The notes beneath the pieces were generated by a model. It worked only from the letters and a program-made list of their open reading frames with translations. It had not been told where the DNA came from and did not search any database. From Pseudomonas sp. 31-12 (lineage in GTDB: Bacteria > Pseudomonadota > Gammaproteobacteria > Pseudomonadales > Pseudomonadaceae): a DNA stretch of 64,000 nt. Position 1 is the stretch's first letter, and each line of letters begins with the position of its first letter. This document shows, in pieces, positions 17,500 to 27,545 of this stretch. The stretch spans positions 6,138,001 to 6,202,000 of the forward strand of contig NZ_CP029482.1 in assembly GCF_003151075.1 (NCBI RefSeq), in the 5' to 3' direction. The position numbers were made by a program, and so were the translations under genes.

Positions 17500-20400
17500 A
17501 TGAATCTGCCCATCCCCACGGACGCGGCCCTGGCAGGCTTCCACCCCGCCGTCAGCGCCTGGTTCAGCAACACCTTCCCGACGGTCACCGCCGCCCAGGC
17601 CCGGGCGTGGCCGTTGATCCGCCAGCACCGCTCAACCCTGATCGCCGCGCCCACCGGGTCCGGCAAGACCCTCACGGCCTTCCTGGCGGTCATCGACGAC
17701 CTGGTCCATCGCGGACTGGACAATGAAGGCGGGCTGCCCGACGAAACCCTGGTGGTCTACGTTTCACCGCTCAAAGCCCTGTCCAACGACATCCAGATCA
17801 ACCTGCAAAACCCGCTGGCCGGCATCACCGAGCAATTACGCGTCATGGGCCTGCCCCCATTGCAGATCAACACTGCCGTGCGCACCGGCGATACGCCGCA
17901 AAAAGACCGCTCGGCCATGCGCCGAACAGCGCCGCATATTCTGGTGACCACCCCGGAATCCCTTTACGTGCTGCTCGGTTCCGACTCCGGCCGGCAGATG
18001 CTCGGCACCACGCGCACGGTAATCGTCGACGAAATCCACGCCATCGCCGCCAGCAAACGCGGCAGCCATTTGGCCCTGAGCCTCGAACGATTGCAGGCGC
18101 TGTGCGCGGTCCCGCTGATGCGCATTGGCCTGTCCGCCACGCAAAAACCCATCGAAGCGGTCTCGCGCTTCCTTGTTGGCCGTGATCGCGAATGCGAAAT
18201 CATTGACATCGGCCACGCCCGCCCGCGGGATCTGGACATCGAAGTGCCGCCGGTGCCGCTGTCCGCCGTGATGGCCAACGATGTCTGGGAACTGGTCTAC
18301 GACAGGCTCGCCGCCCTCGCCCGCGAACACCGCACCACGCTGATTTTCGTCAACACCCGGCGCCTGGCCGAGCGCCTGAGCCGGCATTTGAGCGAGCGCC
18401 TTGGCAAAGAGGCCGTCGCCGCGCACCACGGCAGCCTGGCCAAGGAATTTCGCCTCGACGCGGAACAGCGGCTCAAGCGCGGCGACCTGCAAGTGCTGAT
18501 CGCCACAGCCTCGCTGGAACTGGGGATCGACATTGGCGACGTCGACCTGGTGTGCCAGATCGCCTCGCCGCGCTCGATTGCCGGGTTTCTGCAACGAGTC
18601 GGCCGCTCCGGGCACCAGGTCGGCGGCACGCCCAAGGGCCGTTTGTTCGCCACCACCCGCGATGATTTGATCGAATGCGCCGCCCTGCTCGACTGCGTGC
18701 GTCGCGGCGAACTCGACACCTTGCAGATTCCCAAGGCACCGCTGGACGTGTTGGCGCAGCAGATCATCGCCGAAGTCAGCTGCCAGGAATGGCAGGAGCA
18801 GGCGTTGCTGGAGATGTTCCGCAAAGCCTCGCCTTACGCCGAACTCGACGAAAAACATTACCAGGCGCTGCTGCACATGCTCGCCGAGGGTTACAACGGT
18901 CGTCAGGGGATCCGCAGCGCCTACCTGCACCGCGACGCCGTGACCCGTACGTTGCGCGGTCGCCGGGGCAGCAAACTGACGGCCGTGACCAGCGGCGGAA
19001 CGATTCCGGACAACGCCGATTACAGCGTGCTGCTCGAACCTCAAGGGCTGAACATTGGCAGCGTCAACGAAGACTTTGCGGTGGAAAGTATCGCCGGAGA
19101 CATCTTCCAGCTGGGAAATACGTCGTATCGAATCCTGCGCGTCGACACCGGCAAGGTCCGGGTCGAAGACGCCCAGGGCCAGCCGCCGACCATTCCGTTC
19201 TGGCTCGGTGAAGCGCCGGGACGCAGCGCAGAATTGTCGTTCGCCGTGGCGCGCCTGCAAGCGCAGCTCGACGAACTGCTCGGCGCCACACCGGGCAACT
19301 TGCAACCGGCCATCGACTGGCTGACCGACACCCTCGGCCTGAACCTCGCCAGCGCCGAACAACTGGTGGATTACCTGGCCCGGGCGCGCCTGACATTGGG
19401 CGCGCTGCCGTCGCAAGACACGCTGCTGATGGAGCGGTTTTTCGACGAGTCCGGCGGCACGCAATTGATCATCCACACACCGTTCGGCAGTCGCATCAAC
19501 CGCGCCTGGGGGCTGGCCTTGCGCAAGCGGTTCTGCCGCACGTTCAACTTCGAATTGCAGGCCGCCGCCAGCGAAGACGCGATTGTGCTGTCGCTGTCCA
19601 CCAGCCACAGCTTCGAACTCGACGACGTCTGGCGCTACGTGCACAGCAACACCGCCGAGCACCTGCTGATCCAGGCAATACTCGATGCGCCGCTGTTTGG
19701 CGTGCGCTGGCGCTGGAACGCCGGGGTTGCCCTGGCGTTGCCGCGTTACACGGGCGGGCGTAAAGTCGCGCCGCAGATCCAGCGCATGAAAAGCGAAGAC
19801 CTGATCGCCAGCGTATTTCCCGATCAGATTGCCTGCGTGGAAAACCTCGCCGGCGAACGCGACGTGCCCGAGCATCCGCTGGTGGAACAAACCCTCGACG
19901 ATTGCCTGCACGAAGCCATGGACAGCGAAGGTTGGCTGGCGTTGTTGCGGCGCATGGAAAGCGGCGATGTCCGGCTGATCAGCCGTGATTTGCCGGCGCC
20001 CTCGCCACTGGCAGCGGAAATCCTCAGCGCCCGGCCCTACACCTTTCTCGACGATGCACCGCTGGAAGAACGCCGCACCCAAGCGGTGCTCAACCGTCGC
20101 TGGACCGATCCGCAGTCCACCGACGACCTCGGTGCTCTGGACGCCGAAGCGATTCAAGCGGTACGCGACGAAGCCTGGCCAACGCCCACGAGCGTCGATG
20201 AAATGCATGAGGCCTTGATGAGCCTGGCATGCATCTCCGATGCCGAGGCGAAGGCCAATGCGCATTGGCTGGACTGGCTGAACGCCCTCGCTGAAAGCGG
20301 CCGCGCCAGCCGCTTGCAACTCAATGCCGGGCAATCGCTGTGGTTGGCGTTGGAACGCCTGACCTGTCTGCGGGCGATTTATCCACAGGCAACGTTGCTG

Positions 20401-21816
20401 CCACCGCTGGAGGCGCGGCCAGGTTTCGATGAAGTCTGGGAGTCGGATGAAGCGGTGTTGGAAGTGATTCGCGCGCGGCTCAGCGCGTTTGGTCCACTGC
20501 CGTTAAAAGCGATTGCCGAACCGTTGGGATTGCCGGCCATTGAAGTCACCCAAGCGCTGGCGCAACTGGAGCGCGAAGGTTATGTGCTGCGCGGTCAATT
20601 CACTCCGGGCGCCACTGAGGATGAATGGTGCGAACGGCATCTGCTGGCGCGGATTCATCGCTACACGGTCAAGCGTCTGCGGCGGGAAATCGAGCCCGTA
20701 TCGTTGCAGGATTTCATGCGCTTTCTGTTTGATTGGCAGCACCTGTCCACCGCGACTCAAGGCCAGGGCAGCGCGGTCTTGTCCGCCATCGTCGCGCAGT
20801 TCGAAGGCTACCCCGCCGCCGCGTCAGCCTGGGACAGCGACATCTTGCCGATGAGGATCAAAGGCTATTCGGCGAGTTGGCTGGACGACCTGTGTCGCAG
20901 CGGCAAACTGGTCTGGACTCGCCTGACCGCGCGCAACAAGAGCGCCAGCACGGCGCTACGCAGCACGCCGATTCTGTTGCTGCCGCGCAGTCAGGTCGGG
21001 TTGTGGAGCAGCCTGACCGAGCAAACTCCGGTCAGCGAACTGTCGCCCAAGACGCAAAAAGTCTACGAAGCACTTAGTCAGCACGGCGCGCTGTTTTTCG
21101 ATGAGCTGATTCACGAGGCGCATCTGCTGCGCGCGGAGCTGGAAATTGCCTTGCAGGAACTGGTCGGTGCCGGGCTGGTGAACGCCGACAGTTTCGCCGG
21201 CCTGCGAGCGCTGATCACCCCGGCCAGCAAACGCCAGAATCGCAGCAGCCGACGCGGGCGTGGGGCGTTTGTCGGCGGGATGGACGATGCCGGGCGCTGG
21301 GCTTTGCTACGACGCGGTCCCGCCGCGTCGGTTGTGGATAACAAACGCCCGGCGCCGACGCCGAGCGACACCCTGGAACACATCGCCATGACCTTGCTTC
21401 GGCGCTACGGCGTGGTGTTCTGGCGCTTGCTGGAGCGGGAAGCGGATTGGTTACCGAGCTGGCGGGAACTGCTGCGCACGTTCCATCGGCTGGAGGCGCG
21501 AGGGGAAATTCGCGGTGGGCGGTTTGTCAGTGGGTTGGCCGGGGAGCAGTTTGCGTTGCCTGAGGCCATTCCATTGCTGCGCGAAGTGCGGCGCCGACCG
21601 CATGACGGAAGTCTGATTGCGGTGTGCGGGGTTGATCCGCTGAACCTTGCCGGGACGTTATTGCCCGGGGCAAAAGTGCCGGCGTTGGCGAGTAATCGGT
21701 TGGTGTATCGGGATGGTCTTCCGGCTGCCGCCGAAATCGCCGGCAAGCAGGTTTATTGGGTAGAGCTGGATCAGCAAATGACTGCTGAATTGCACAACAA
21801 ACTGACCCGGCATTGA
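17500..21816 (+). CDS. lhr: Large helicase-related protein Lhr
   Basis: 1438 residues, the size of full-length Lhr. It is a superfamily 2, 3'-to-5' DNA helicase linked to DNA repair. Motifs seen: Walker A APTGSGKTLTAFLAV near residue 50, DEIHAIAASKRGSHLALSLERL (DEIH box), IGLSATQKP (motif III), FVNTRRLAERL, and SPRSIAGFLQRVGRSGHQ (motif VI), followed by the winged-helix and long C-terminal Lhr-CTD. ATG 17500 (MNLPIPTDAAL) is preferred because the residues encoded upstream come from the repeat at 17309-17439. Standalone gene with repeats on both sides. Confidence 0.95.
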   Translation: MNLPIPTDAALAGFHPAVSAWFSNTFPTVTAAQARAWPLIRQHRSTLIAAPTGSGKTLTAFLAVIDDLVHRGLDNEGGLPDETLVVYVSPLKALSNDIQINLQNPLAGITEQLRVMGLPPLQINTAVRTGDTPQKDRSAMRRTAPHILVTTPESLYVLLGSDSGRQMLGTTRTVIVDEIHAIAASKRGSHLALSLERLQALCAVPLMRIGLSATQKPIEAVSRFLVGRDRECEIIDIGHARPRDLDIEVPPVPLSAVMANDVWELVYDRLAALAREHRTTLIFVNTRRLAERLSRHLSERLGKEAVAAHHGSLAKEFRLDAEQRLKRGDLQVLIATASLELGIDIGDVDLVCQIASPRSIAGFLQRVGRSGHQVGGTPKGRLFATTRDDLIECAALLDCVRRGELDTLQIPKAPLDVLAQQIIAEVSCQEWQEQALLEMFRKASPYAELDEKHYQALLHMLAEGYNGRQGIRSAYLHRDAVTRTLRGRRGSKLTAVTSGGTIPDNADYSVLLEPQGLNIGSVNEDFAVESIAGDIFQLGNTSYRILRVDTGKVRVEDAQGQPPTIPFWLGEAPGRSAELSFAVARLQAQLDELLGATPGNLQPAIDWLTDTLGLNLASAEQLVDYLARARLTLGALPSQDTLLMERFFDESGGTQLIIHTPFGSRINRAWGLALRKRFCRTFNFELQAAASEDAIVLSLSTSHSFELDDVWRYVHSNTAEHLLIQAILDAPLFGVRWRWNAGVALALPRYTGGRKVAPQIQRMKSEDLIASVFPDQIACVENLAGERDVPEHPLVEQTLDDCLHEAMDSEGWLALLRRMESGDVRLISRDLPAPSPLAAEILSARPYTFLDDAPLEERRTQAVLNRRWTDPQSTDDLGALDAEAIQAVRDEAWPTPTSVDEMHEALMSLACISDAEAKANAHWLDWLNALAESGRASRLQLNAGQSLWLALERLTCLRAIYPQATLLPPLEARPGFDEVWESDEAVLEVIRARLSAFGPLPLKAIAEPLGLPAIEVTQALAQLEREGYVLRGQFTPGATEDEWCERHLLARIHRYTVKRLRREIEPVSLQDFMRFLFDWQHLSTATQGQGSAVLSAIVAQFEGYPAAASAWDSDILPMRIKGYSASWLDDLCRSGKLVWTRLTARNKSASTALRSTPILLLPRSQVGLWSSLTEQTPVSELSPKTQKVYEALSQHGALFFDELIHEAHLLRAELEIALQELVGAGLVNADSFAGLRALITPASKRQNRSSRRGRGAFVGGMDDAGRWALLRRGPAASVVDNKRPAPTPSDTLEHIAMTLLRRYGVVFWRLLEREADWLPSWRELLRTFHRLEARGEIRGGRFVSGLAGEQFALPEAIPLLREVRRRPHDGSLIAVCGVDPLNLAGTLLPGAKVPALASNRLVYRDGLPAAAEIAGKQVYWVELDQQMTAELHNKLTRH

Positions 21817-21830
21817 GGTTGTCTGGACGG

Positions 21831-21930
21831 GCCTCATCGCGGGCAAGCCCGCTCCCACAATGATCTCTGTTGTTAATAAGATCTGAATTCACCGAAAAAC
21901 CTGTGGGAGCGGGCTTGCCCGCGATGAGGC
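21831..21930. repeat. REP doublet (inverted pair)
   Basis: Opposed 29-base REP copies (ending GCGATGAGGC) 42 bases apart between the convergent lhr and mscS-like genes. Confidence 0.93.
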
Positions 21931-21948
21931 CAGTAGTAACAACGCAAA

Positions 21949-24057
21949 CTATTGAGTGCGAGGCTGATCCGGCAGCATCACCGGCGAATTTTCGGCCAGC
22001 GGCCCATCATCTGCCATCGCATGTTTCGGCATCAAAACCTGCTGTGGATAAGTCTGCGCGAAATGCACCCACGGGCTGTTATCCACAAGCTTCTTCAAGC
22101 GCTGGTTAAACGCCCGGCTCACCGCATATTGCCCGCCCGACACCGTGCGGAACTGCGCCGTCAGCACCACGCCATTGAGGTCCATTTTGTCGACGCCAAA
22201 CACGTCCAGCGGCCCTTGCAGGTTGTATTTGAGAAACGCATCCTCACGGATCGAATCCCCCGCTTCGCGAATCAACTCGATGGCTTTGTCGACATCGGTG
22301 TCATAGGTGAACTGCACCGAGAAAAACGCATAGGCAAATTGCCGTGATTGGTTGGTGACAGCCTTGATTTGCCCGAACGGCACCGAATGGACAAACCCCT
22401 TGCCGTCGCGCAGGCGCAAAGTGCGGATGGTCAGGCCCTCGACCGTGCCGGCGTGGCCGGAGTCGAGCACCACCCAGTCGCCAATCGACAGGGTGTCTTC
22501 GATGATGATGAACAACCCGGTGATGACGTCCTGCACCAATTGCTGCGAACCGAAACCGATGGCCAGGCCGACCACCCCGGCACCCGCCAGCAACGGCGCG
22601 ACGTTGATCCCCAGGTTAGCCATGGTGGTGATCGCGCAGATCACCACCAGGATGATTTTGATCGCGTTGCGCAACAGCGGCAGGATGGTTTTGACTCGCG
22701 TACTCGGTTGCGCCGTGCGTTTGTTGACCGGTGGTTTCAGCGCTTCCTGGATTGCCGTATCGAGCACCACCCACAGCAACCAGGTCACCAGAAAGATCAG
22801 CCCCATGCTGCTCAACGACTCACTGATCGCCCGCCCTACCGAGTTCTGCTCGGCGAATTCGAACAGCGACACGCCCCAGATCCGGCCGAGGATTTCGATG
22901 AAGGCAACGGCCATGACGATGCGCAGCAACGCGTGCAGCAGACTGAGAAAACGCTCTTTGTAAGCGCTGCTGTGCTGGATCGCGGCGACCTGCCGCGACT
23001 TGAACATGTGCTGGAAAATCGTGCTGAGGAACACCGTGGCGATCAGCAGGATGGTGGTGAACAACGCACAGCGCAGGGCTTTCTGATTGTCATCGCCGAC
23101 GCCGAGCAGGTTGATCGCCGAGACCATCACCATCAGCAGGATCGGCCAGTACCAGAGCCCGGAAAAGATCCGCAGGGATTCTTGCAGCGACGGCTGTTTG
23201 AGGCGCTGGGCCAGTGGCCGGTTACGGATCAGATGCGCGACCGGGCGCCTTAGTCGAATCACCAAAAATCCGAAAATGATCGAAACGAAAAACCCGGTCA
23301 GCACTGCAGCGCTGCTGGTGATGTTGCCGCCCAGTTGCCGGGCGATTTGCGGGCTGGTCAACGCATCACTGAGCGCGGCGAGAAAGCCGATCAGGAACAG
23401 CGGTCGTGGGCAGAAATCGCGAATGATCTGCACCGCCGTGCGCTTGTGGCCGGTGTTGAACATGACAATCACGCAGAGCAGCATCGAGGTCGAGAAAATA
23501 CCGCTGCTGGTGGCATAGGCGAAACACAGCGCCAGCGCCCGACCTACCGAGGCGGGCAGAAAATGGCTGACGTACAGGGTCAAGGGCAGGCATATCAGCG
23601 CCGGGAGCGTGTAAGGCAGCACATAATTGAGCAGATCCTGGCTGCGCTGGCGGGTTCGCAGAAAGCGGCCCTGGTTCAAGCGTTTGGCGAGGATCCCGCC
23701 GAGCACGGTGAGCAAGGCAAAGGTGCCGAGCCAGACGCCGGACAACATCAGGAAGTCCCCAATCACGCTCCAACCTGAACGGCTCGAGGGTCGATTGACC
23801 AGTTTGTCCACTTCGTTCGCCGCCCGATCGGCCCGCAGGCGCCAGGCATCGACCAGGTCTTCGTTGAGGTCAAGTTTGTCCTGAACGTCGTCGATGCTGG
23901 AACTGATCGCTCCGAGCAGTCCGCCCTGGACCAACGGCTCCGGCGTAGCAGGTTCCTCGGCAGCGGCGGGAACACCCGGCAGCGCGGCGGCTTCCAGCTC
24001 GTTGCTGCCCAGAAACAGCAACGCCCCCAGTAGTATCGCGGTCTTGAACTTGAGCAA
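21949..24057 (-). CDS. MscS-family mechanosensitive channel, large form
   Basis: 702 residues: signal peptide (LKFKTAILLGALLFLGSNELEA), a periplasmic segment with a predicted helix (about 50-90), roughly ten membrane spans, and the MscS core with the pore helix APLLAGAGVVGLAIGFGSQQLVQDVITGLFIIIEDTLSIGD and the beta domain DSGHAGTVEGLTIRTLRLRD. The size and layout resemble E. coli YbiO. It would release solutes during hypo-osmotic shock. I chose the TTG at 24057 because AAGGAG lies 9 bases upstream and it begins the signal peptide; no ATG fits. Confidence 0.9.
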   Translation of the reverse strand: MLKFKTAILLGALLFLGSNELEAAALPGVPAAAEEPATPEPLVQGGLLGAISSSIDDVQDKLDLNEDLVDAWRLRADRAANEVDKLVNRPSSRSGWSVIGDFLMLSGVWLGTFALLTVLGGILAKRLNQGRFLRTRQRSQDLLNYVLPYTLPALICLPLTLYVSHFLPASVGRALALCFAYATSSGIFSTSMLLCVIVMFNTGHKRTAVQIIRDFCPRPLFLIGFLAALSDALTSPQIARQLGGNITSSAAVLTGFFVSIIFGFLVIRLRRPVAHLIRNRPLAQRLKQPSLQESLRIFSGLWYWPILLMVMVSAINLLGVGDDNQKALRCALFTTILLIATVFLSTIFQHMFKSRQVAAIQHSSAYKERFLSLLHALLRIVMAVAFIEILGRIWGVSLFEFAEQNSVGRAISESLSSMGLIFLVTWLLWVVLDTAIQEALKPPVNKRTAQPSTRVKTILPLLRNAIKIILVVICAITTMANLGINVAPLLAGAGVVGLAIGFGSQQLVQDVITGLFIIIEDTLSIGDWVVLDSGHAGTVEGLTIRTLRLRDGKGFVHSVPFGQIKAVTNQSRQFAYAFFSVQFTYDTDVDKAIELIREAGDSIREDAFLKYNLQGPLDVFGVDKMDLNGVVLTAQFRTVSGGQYAVSRAFNQRLKKLVDNSPWVHFAQTYPQQVLMPKHAMADDGPLAENSPVMLPDQPRTQ

Positions 24058-24413
24058 AACGGGAAGCTCCTTGGGAAGGGTCTGTAAGGAACTGATCGGG
24101 AAATGGCGGGCAAGTTCGGTTTTGCCCGCGAGATAACAGCCAGCACATCCCCCTGTGGCGAGGGAGCTTGCTCCCGCTGGGGTGCGAAGCGCCCCCAAAA
24201 ACCTGCAAACCCGAGCTCCACAGGTACACCGCGCTGTAAGGCTTTGCGGCTGCTGCGCAGCCGGGCGGGAGCAAGCTCCCTCGTCACAGGGTTTCATTTG
24301 CCAGCGCGATATTTGACCGGCACGCAAATATCAAATGCCCACCCCTCTATTTTTCCGCACAACCCAAACCCCGACACTGCGCTCCATCAATCAAACCCAC
24401 CGGAGTTGCAGTC
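24058..24413. other. Divergent intergenic region between mscS-like and MFS genes
   Basis: 356 bases holding the inverted repeat at 24152-24291 and presumably the divergent promoters. No further gene, operator or small-ORF signal was seen. Confidence 0.6.
24152..24291. repeat. Inverted repeat of the second REP-like family
   Basis: Arms CTGTGGCGAGGGAGCTTGC and its near-complement, about 90 bases apart, with CTGCTGCGCAG near the right arm. Third member of the family. Confidence 0.87.
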
Positions 24414-25616
24414 ATGCCCATTGCCTTGCTCGCGCTGACCCTCAGCGCCTTCGCCATCGGGACGACCGAGTTCGTCATCGTTGGCCTGTTACCCACCATC
24501 GGTGCCGACCTCGGCGTCAGCCTGCCGTCCGCCGGCCTGCTGGTCAGTCTTTACGCACTGGGTGTTGCCATTGGCGCCCCGGTGCTGACCGCCCTCACCG
24601 GCAAAGTCCCGCGCAAATTGTTGCTGTTGTCGCTGATGGTGCTGTTCACCCTGGGCAACCTGCTGGCGTGGAAAGCCCCCAGCTACGAGTCGCTGATCAT
24701 TGCGCGAATCGTCACCGGCCTGGCCCACGGGGTGTTTTTCTCGATTGGCTCGACCATCGCCACCAGCCTGGTGCCGAAGGAAAAAGCCGCCAGCGCGATT
24801 GCGATCATGTTTACCGGCCTGACTGTGGCGCTGGTCACCGGCGTACCGCTGGGAACCTTCATCGGTCAGCATTTCGGCTGGCGTGAAACCTTCCTCGCCG
24901 TGTCCGCCTTGGGTGTGATCGCCTTTATTGGCAGTCTGCTTTATGTGCCGAAAAACATCGCCCACAGCAAACCCGCTTCGCTGTTGCAGCAATTGCAGGT
25001 GCTCAAGCAACCACGCCTGCTGCTGGTGTACGCCATGACTGCGGTCGGTTACGGCGGCTCGTTCATCGCCTTCACCTTCCTGGCGCCGATTCTTCAGGAC
25101 ATTTCCGGCTTCAGTGCCGGCACCGTCAGCCTGGTGTTGCTGGTCTATGGCATCTCGGTGGCCGTCGGCAACATCTGGGGCGGCAAACTGGCGGACAAAC
25201 GCGGCCCGATCAGCGCCCTGAAAATCATCTTCGCCCTGCTCGCTGCCGTACTGTTCGTGCTGACCTTTACCGCCGGCAACCCATGGCTGGCGCTGGCCAC
25301 CGTGCTGGTCTGGGGCGCAGTGGCGTTCGGCAACGTGCCGGGGCTGCAGGTTTACGTAGTGCGCCAGGCCGAACATCACACCCCGCAGGCTGTGGATGTG
25401 GCCTCGGGGCTGAACATCGCCGCGTTCAACCTTGGCATCGCCGGCGGCGCGTGGGGTGGTGGCTTGATCGTTGCGCACATGGGCCTGATCCACACGGCGT
25501 GGATTGGCGGGCTGGTGGTGTTGGTGGCATTGGCGCTGACGGCTTGGAGTGGTCGTCTTGATCGCCTCGGCCCGGTCTATGCCGAGGGCTCAACCCGCAT
25601 CGCCGTCAGCCACTAA
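24414..25616 (+). CDS. MFS transporter, DHA1 type (YdhP/AraJ-like)
   Basis: 400 residues with 12 predicted spans. The N-terminus LLALTLSAFAIGTTEFVIVGLLPTI is characteristic of the AraJ/YdhP branch of drug:H+ antiporters, and the motif A-like loop GKVPRKLLLL and motif C-like GVPLGTFIGQ are present. The substrate, perhaps an arabinose-type sugar, purine or drug, cannot be told. Monocistronic, ending before a REP doublet. Confidence 0.9.
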   Translation: MPIALLALTLSAFAIGTTEFVIVGLLPTIGADLGVSLPSAGLLVSLYALGVAIGAPVLTALTGKVPRKLLLLSLMVLFTLGNLLAWKAPSYESLIIARIVTGLAHGVFFSIGSTIATSLVPKEKAASAIAIMFTGLTVALVTGVPLGTFIGQHFGWRETFLAVSALGVIAFIGSLLYVPKNIAHSKPASLLQQLQVLKQPRLLLVYAMTAVGYGGSFIAFTFLAPILQDISGFSAGTVSLVLLVYGISVAVGNIWGGKLADKRGPISALKIIFALLAAVLFVLTFTAGNPWLALATVLVWGAVAFGNVPGLQVYVVRQAEHHTPQAVDVASGLNIAAFNLGIAGGAWGGGLIVAHMGLIHTAWIGGLVVLVALALTAWSGRLDRLGPVYAEGSTRIAVSH

Positions 25617-25620
25617 ACCC

Positions 25621-25709
25621 TGTGGGAGCGGGCTTGCTCGCGAAAGCGGTGTGTCAGCTGCATTAATGTCGACTGACACTCCCTCTTCGCGAGCAAGCCC
25701 GCTCCCACA
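25621..25709. repeat. REP doublet (inverted pair)
   Basis: Opposed REP copies (TGTGGGAGCGGGCTTGCTCG type), about 40 bases between them, after the MFS gene. Confidence 0.93.
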
Positions 25710-25824
25710 TTTTGTTATGCGGTGTTTATCGAGGTTGCCGTCCGTAGCCCCGTCGAAACTTTCACGGTTATCCCACGGTCATCAAAAGACAGTGGCAACC
25801 GAGGACCATTAGACGGGAGGCGAC

Positions 25825-26751
25825 ATGGCGGCGATTCACATCGGTATTTCAGGCTGGCGCTACACACCCTGGCGGGGTGGTTTCTACCCGAAGGGGCTGA
25901 CCCAGAAGCGCGAATTGCAATTTGCGTCACGGGCGGTCAACAGCATCGAAATCAATGGATCGTTTTACGCCCTGCAACGGCCTGAACGTTACGCCCAGTG
26001 GTACGCAGAAACCCCGGCGGACTTCGTGTTCAGCGTCAAAGCCCCGCGGTTCATCACCCATATCAAACGCCTGCGGGACATTCATAAACCGCTGGCGAAT
26101 TTCTTTGCCTCCGGGATCCTCGAGCTCAAAGAAAAACTCGGTCCGATCCTCTGGCAGTTCCCGCCCAACTTCAAATTTGACGTCGAGCTGTTCGAAAGCT
26201 TCCTCAAGCAATTGCCCCACGACACCCAGCAGGCGGCCGCCCTCGCCCGCCAGCACGATTCGCACCTGCACGGCCCCGCCAGCATGAAGGCGTACAAGAA
26301 AAAGCCGCTGCGCCATGCCGTTGAAATCAGGAACGAGACCTTTATTGACCCGGCGTTCGTGCGCCTGCTCAAACGCTACAACGTTGCCTTGGTGATCGCC
26401 GACACCGCCGGAAAATGGCCGTACCGCGAAGACGTCACCAGTGATTTCGTCTACCTGCGCCTGCACGGCACCGAAGAACTCTATGCCAGCGGTTACACCC
26501 CCGAGGCGCTGGAACGCTGGGGCGAGCGGATCGACGCCTGGAACCACGGCCAGCAACCCGCCGATCCACAGTTGATCGCACCTCGGCAGAAACCGAAAGC
26601 GCGCAAGTCCCGGGAAGTCTTCTGCTATTTCGACAACGACATCAAGGTCCGCGCGCCCTTCGATGCTCGGCGCTTGCTTGAGCACTTCCATCTCGACAAG
26701 GACCTCGCTACCGCCCCCGGCGAACCTGTTGCCGAAGGGGTATTGCCATGA
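25825..26751 (+). CDS. DUF72 family protein
   Basis: 308 residues of the DUF72/YecE TIM-barrel-like family: [19 protein letters not shown] at the start, [23 protein letters not shown], and C-terminal [24 protein letters not shown] and [16 protein letters not shown]. The family function is unknown; the conserved acidic and aromatic residues suggest an enzyme. It is the first gene of a likely operon, overlapping the following endonuclease-like gene by 4 bases, with the cardiolipin genes next. Confidence 0.9.
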   Translation: MAAIHIGISGWRYTPWRGGFYPKGLTQKRELQFASRAVNSIEINGSFYALQRPERYAQWYAETPADFVFSVKAPRFITHIKRLRDIHKPLANFFASGILELKEKLGPILWQFPPNFKFDVELFESFLKQLPHDTQQAAALARQHDSHLHGPASMKAYKKKPLRHAVEIRNETFIDPAFVRLLKRYNVALVIADTAGKWPYREDVTSDFVYLRLHGTEELYASGYTPEALERWGERIDAWNHGQQPADPQLIAPRQKPKARKSREVFCYFDNDIKVRAPFDARRLLEHFHLDKDLATAPGEPVAEGVLP

Positions 26752-27545
26752 GCATTTCCGAACCGGTCGGCACCACCGACGAACAGCAACCGATCATCAC
26801 CGCCGTGCGCCGCTTCACCGTGCTGACGGTCAATACCCACAAGGGTTTCACTGCGCTCAACCGGCGCTTCATCCTGCCGGAATTGCGCGAAGCGGTGCGC
26901 AGCGTGTCCGCCGACGTGGTGTTTTTGCAGGAAGTCCACGGCACCCACGAGCATCATCCGCAGCGCTACAGCAACTGGCCAGCGATGCCGCAGTACGAAT
27001 TCCTCGCCGACACCCTGTGGCCGCAGTTTGCCTATGGCCGCAACGCGGTGTACCCGGCGGGTGATCACGGCAATGCGTTGTTGTCGAAATTCCAGATCAT
27101 TCGCAACGACAACTTCGACGTCTCGATCAGCGGCCACGAGAACCGCGGCATCCTGCACTGCGTGTTGCGCCTGCCGGGCGATGGCCGGGAATTGCACGCC
27201 ATTTGCGTGCATCTGGGGTTGCGTGAGTCCCACAGAACGGAACAACTCAAGTTGCTGGCGCAACGCCTTGAAGACCTTCCGGACGACGCCCCGGTGATCG
27301 TCGCCGGCGACTTCAACGATTGGCGCCTGCGGGCCGATGCGCTGCTCAAGCCCTGCGGCCTGCGCGAAGTGTTCGCCGAACACCACGGCAAACCGGCACG
27401 CAGTTTTCCGGCGCGATTGCCCGCGCTACGCCTGGACCGCATCTATGTGCGCAACCTCAAGGCCAGCCGTCCGCAAGTGCTCGCGGCGCGGCCCTGGTCA
27501 CACCTTTCCGACCACGCACCGCTATCGGTGGAGATCGAGCTATGA
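26748..27545 (+). CDS. Endonuclease/exonuclease/phosphatase family protein (YbhP-like)
   Basis: 265 residues with the EEP fold signatures: [12 protein letters not shown] near the start, [18 protein letters not shown] (catalytic Glu), [21 protein letters not shown] and [12 protein letters not shown]. In E. coli YbhP is the first gene of ybhP-clsB-ybhN, and the same order follows here. The substrate is not established; phosphodiesterase activity on a lipid or nucleic acid is possible. It overlaps both neighbours by 4 bases. Confidence 0.9.
   Translation: MSISEPVGTTDEQQPIITAVRRFTVLTVNTHKGFTALNRRFILPELREAVRSVSADVVFLQEVHGTHEHHPQRYSNWPAMPQYEFLADTLWPQFAYGRNAVYPAGDHGNALLSKFQIIRNDNFDVSISGHENRGILHCVLRLPGDGRELHAICVHLGLRESHRTEQLKLLAQRLEDLPDDAPVIVAGDFNDWRLRADALLKPCGLREVFAEHHGKPARSFPARLPALRLDRIYVRNLKASRPQVLAARPWSHLSDHAPLSVEIEL

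Noticed and set aside
17836..20334. 832-residue open frame on the strand opposite lhr
   Set aside because: Lhr has all helicase motifs in the plus frame; long antisense frames are common in high-GC codon-biased genes, and the translation shows no domain.
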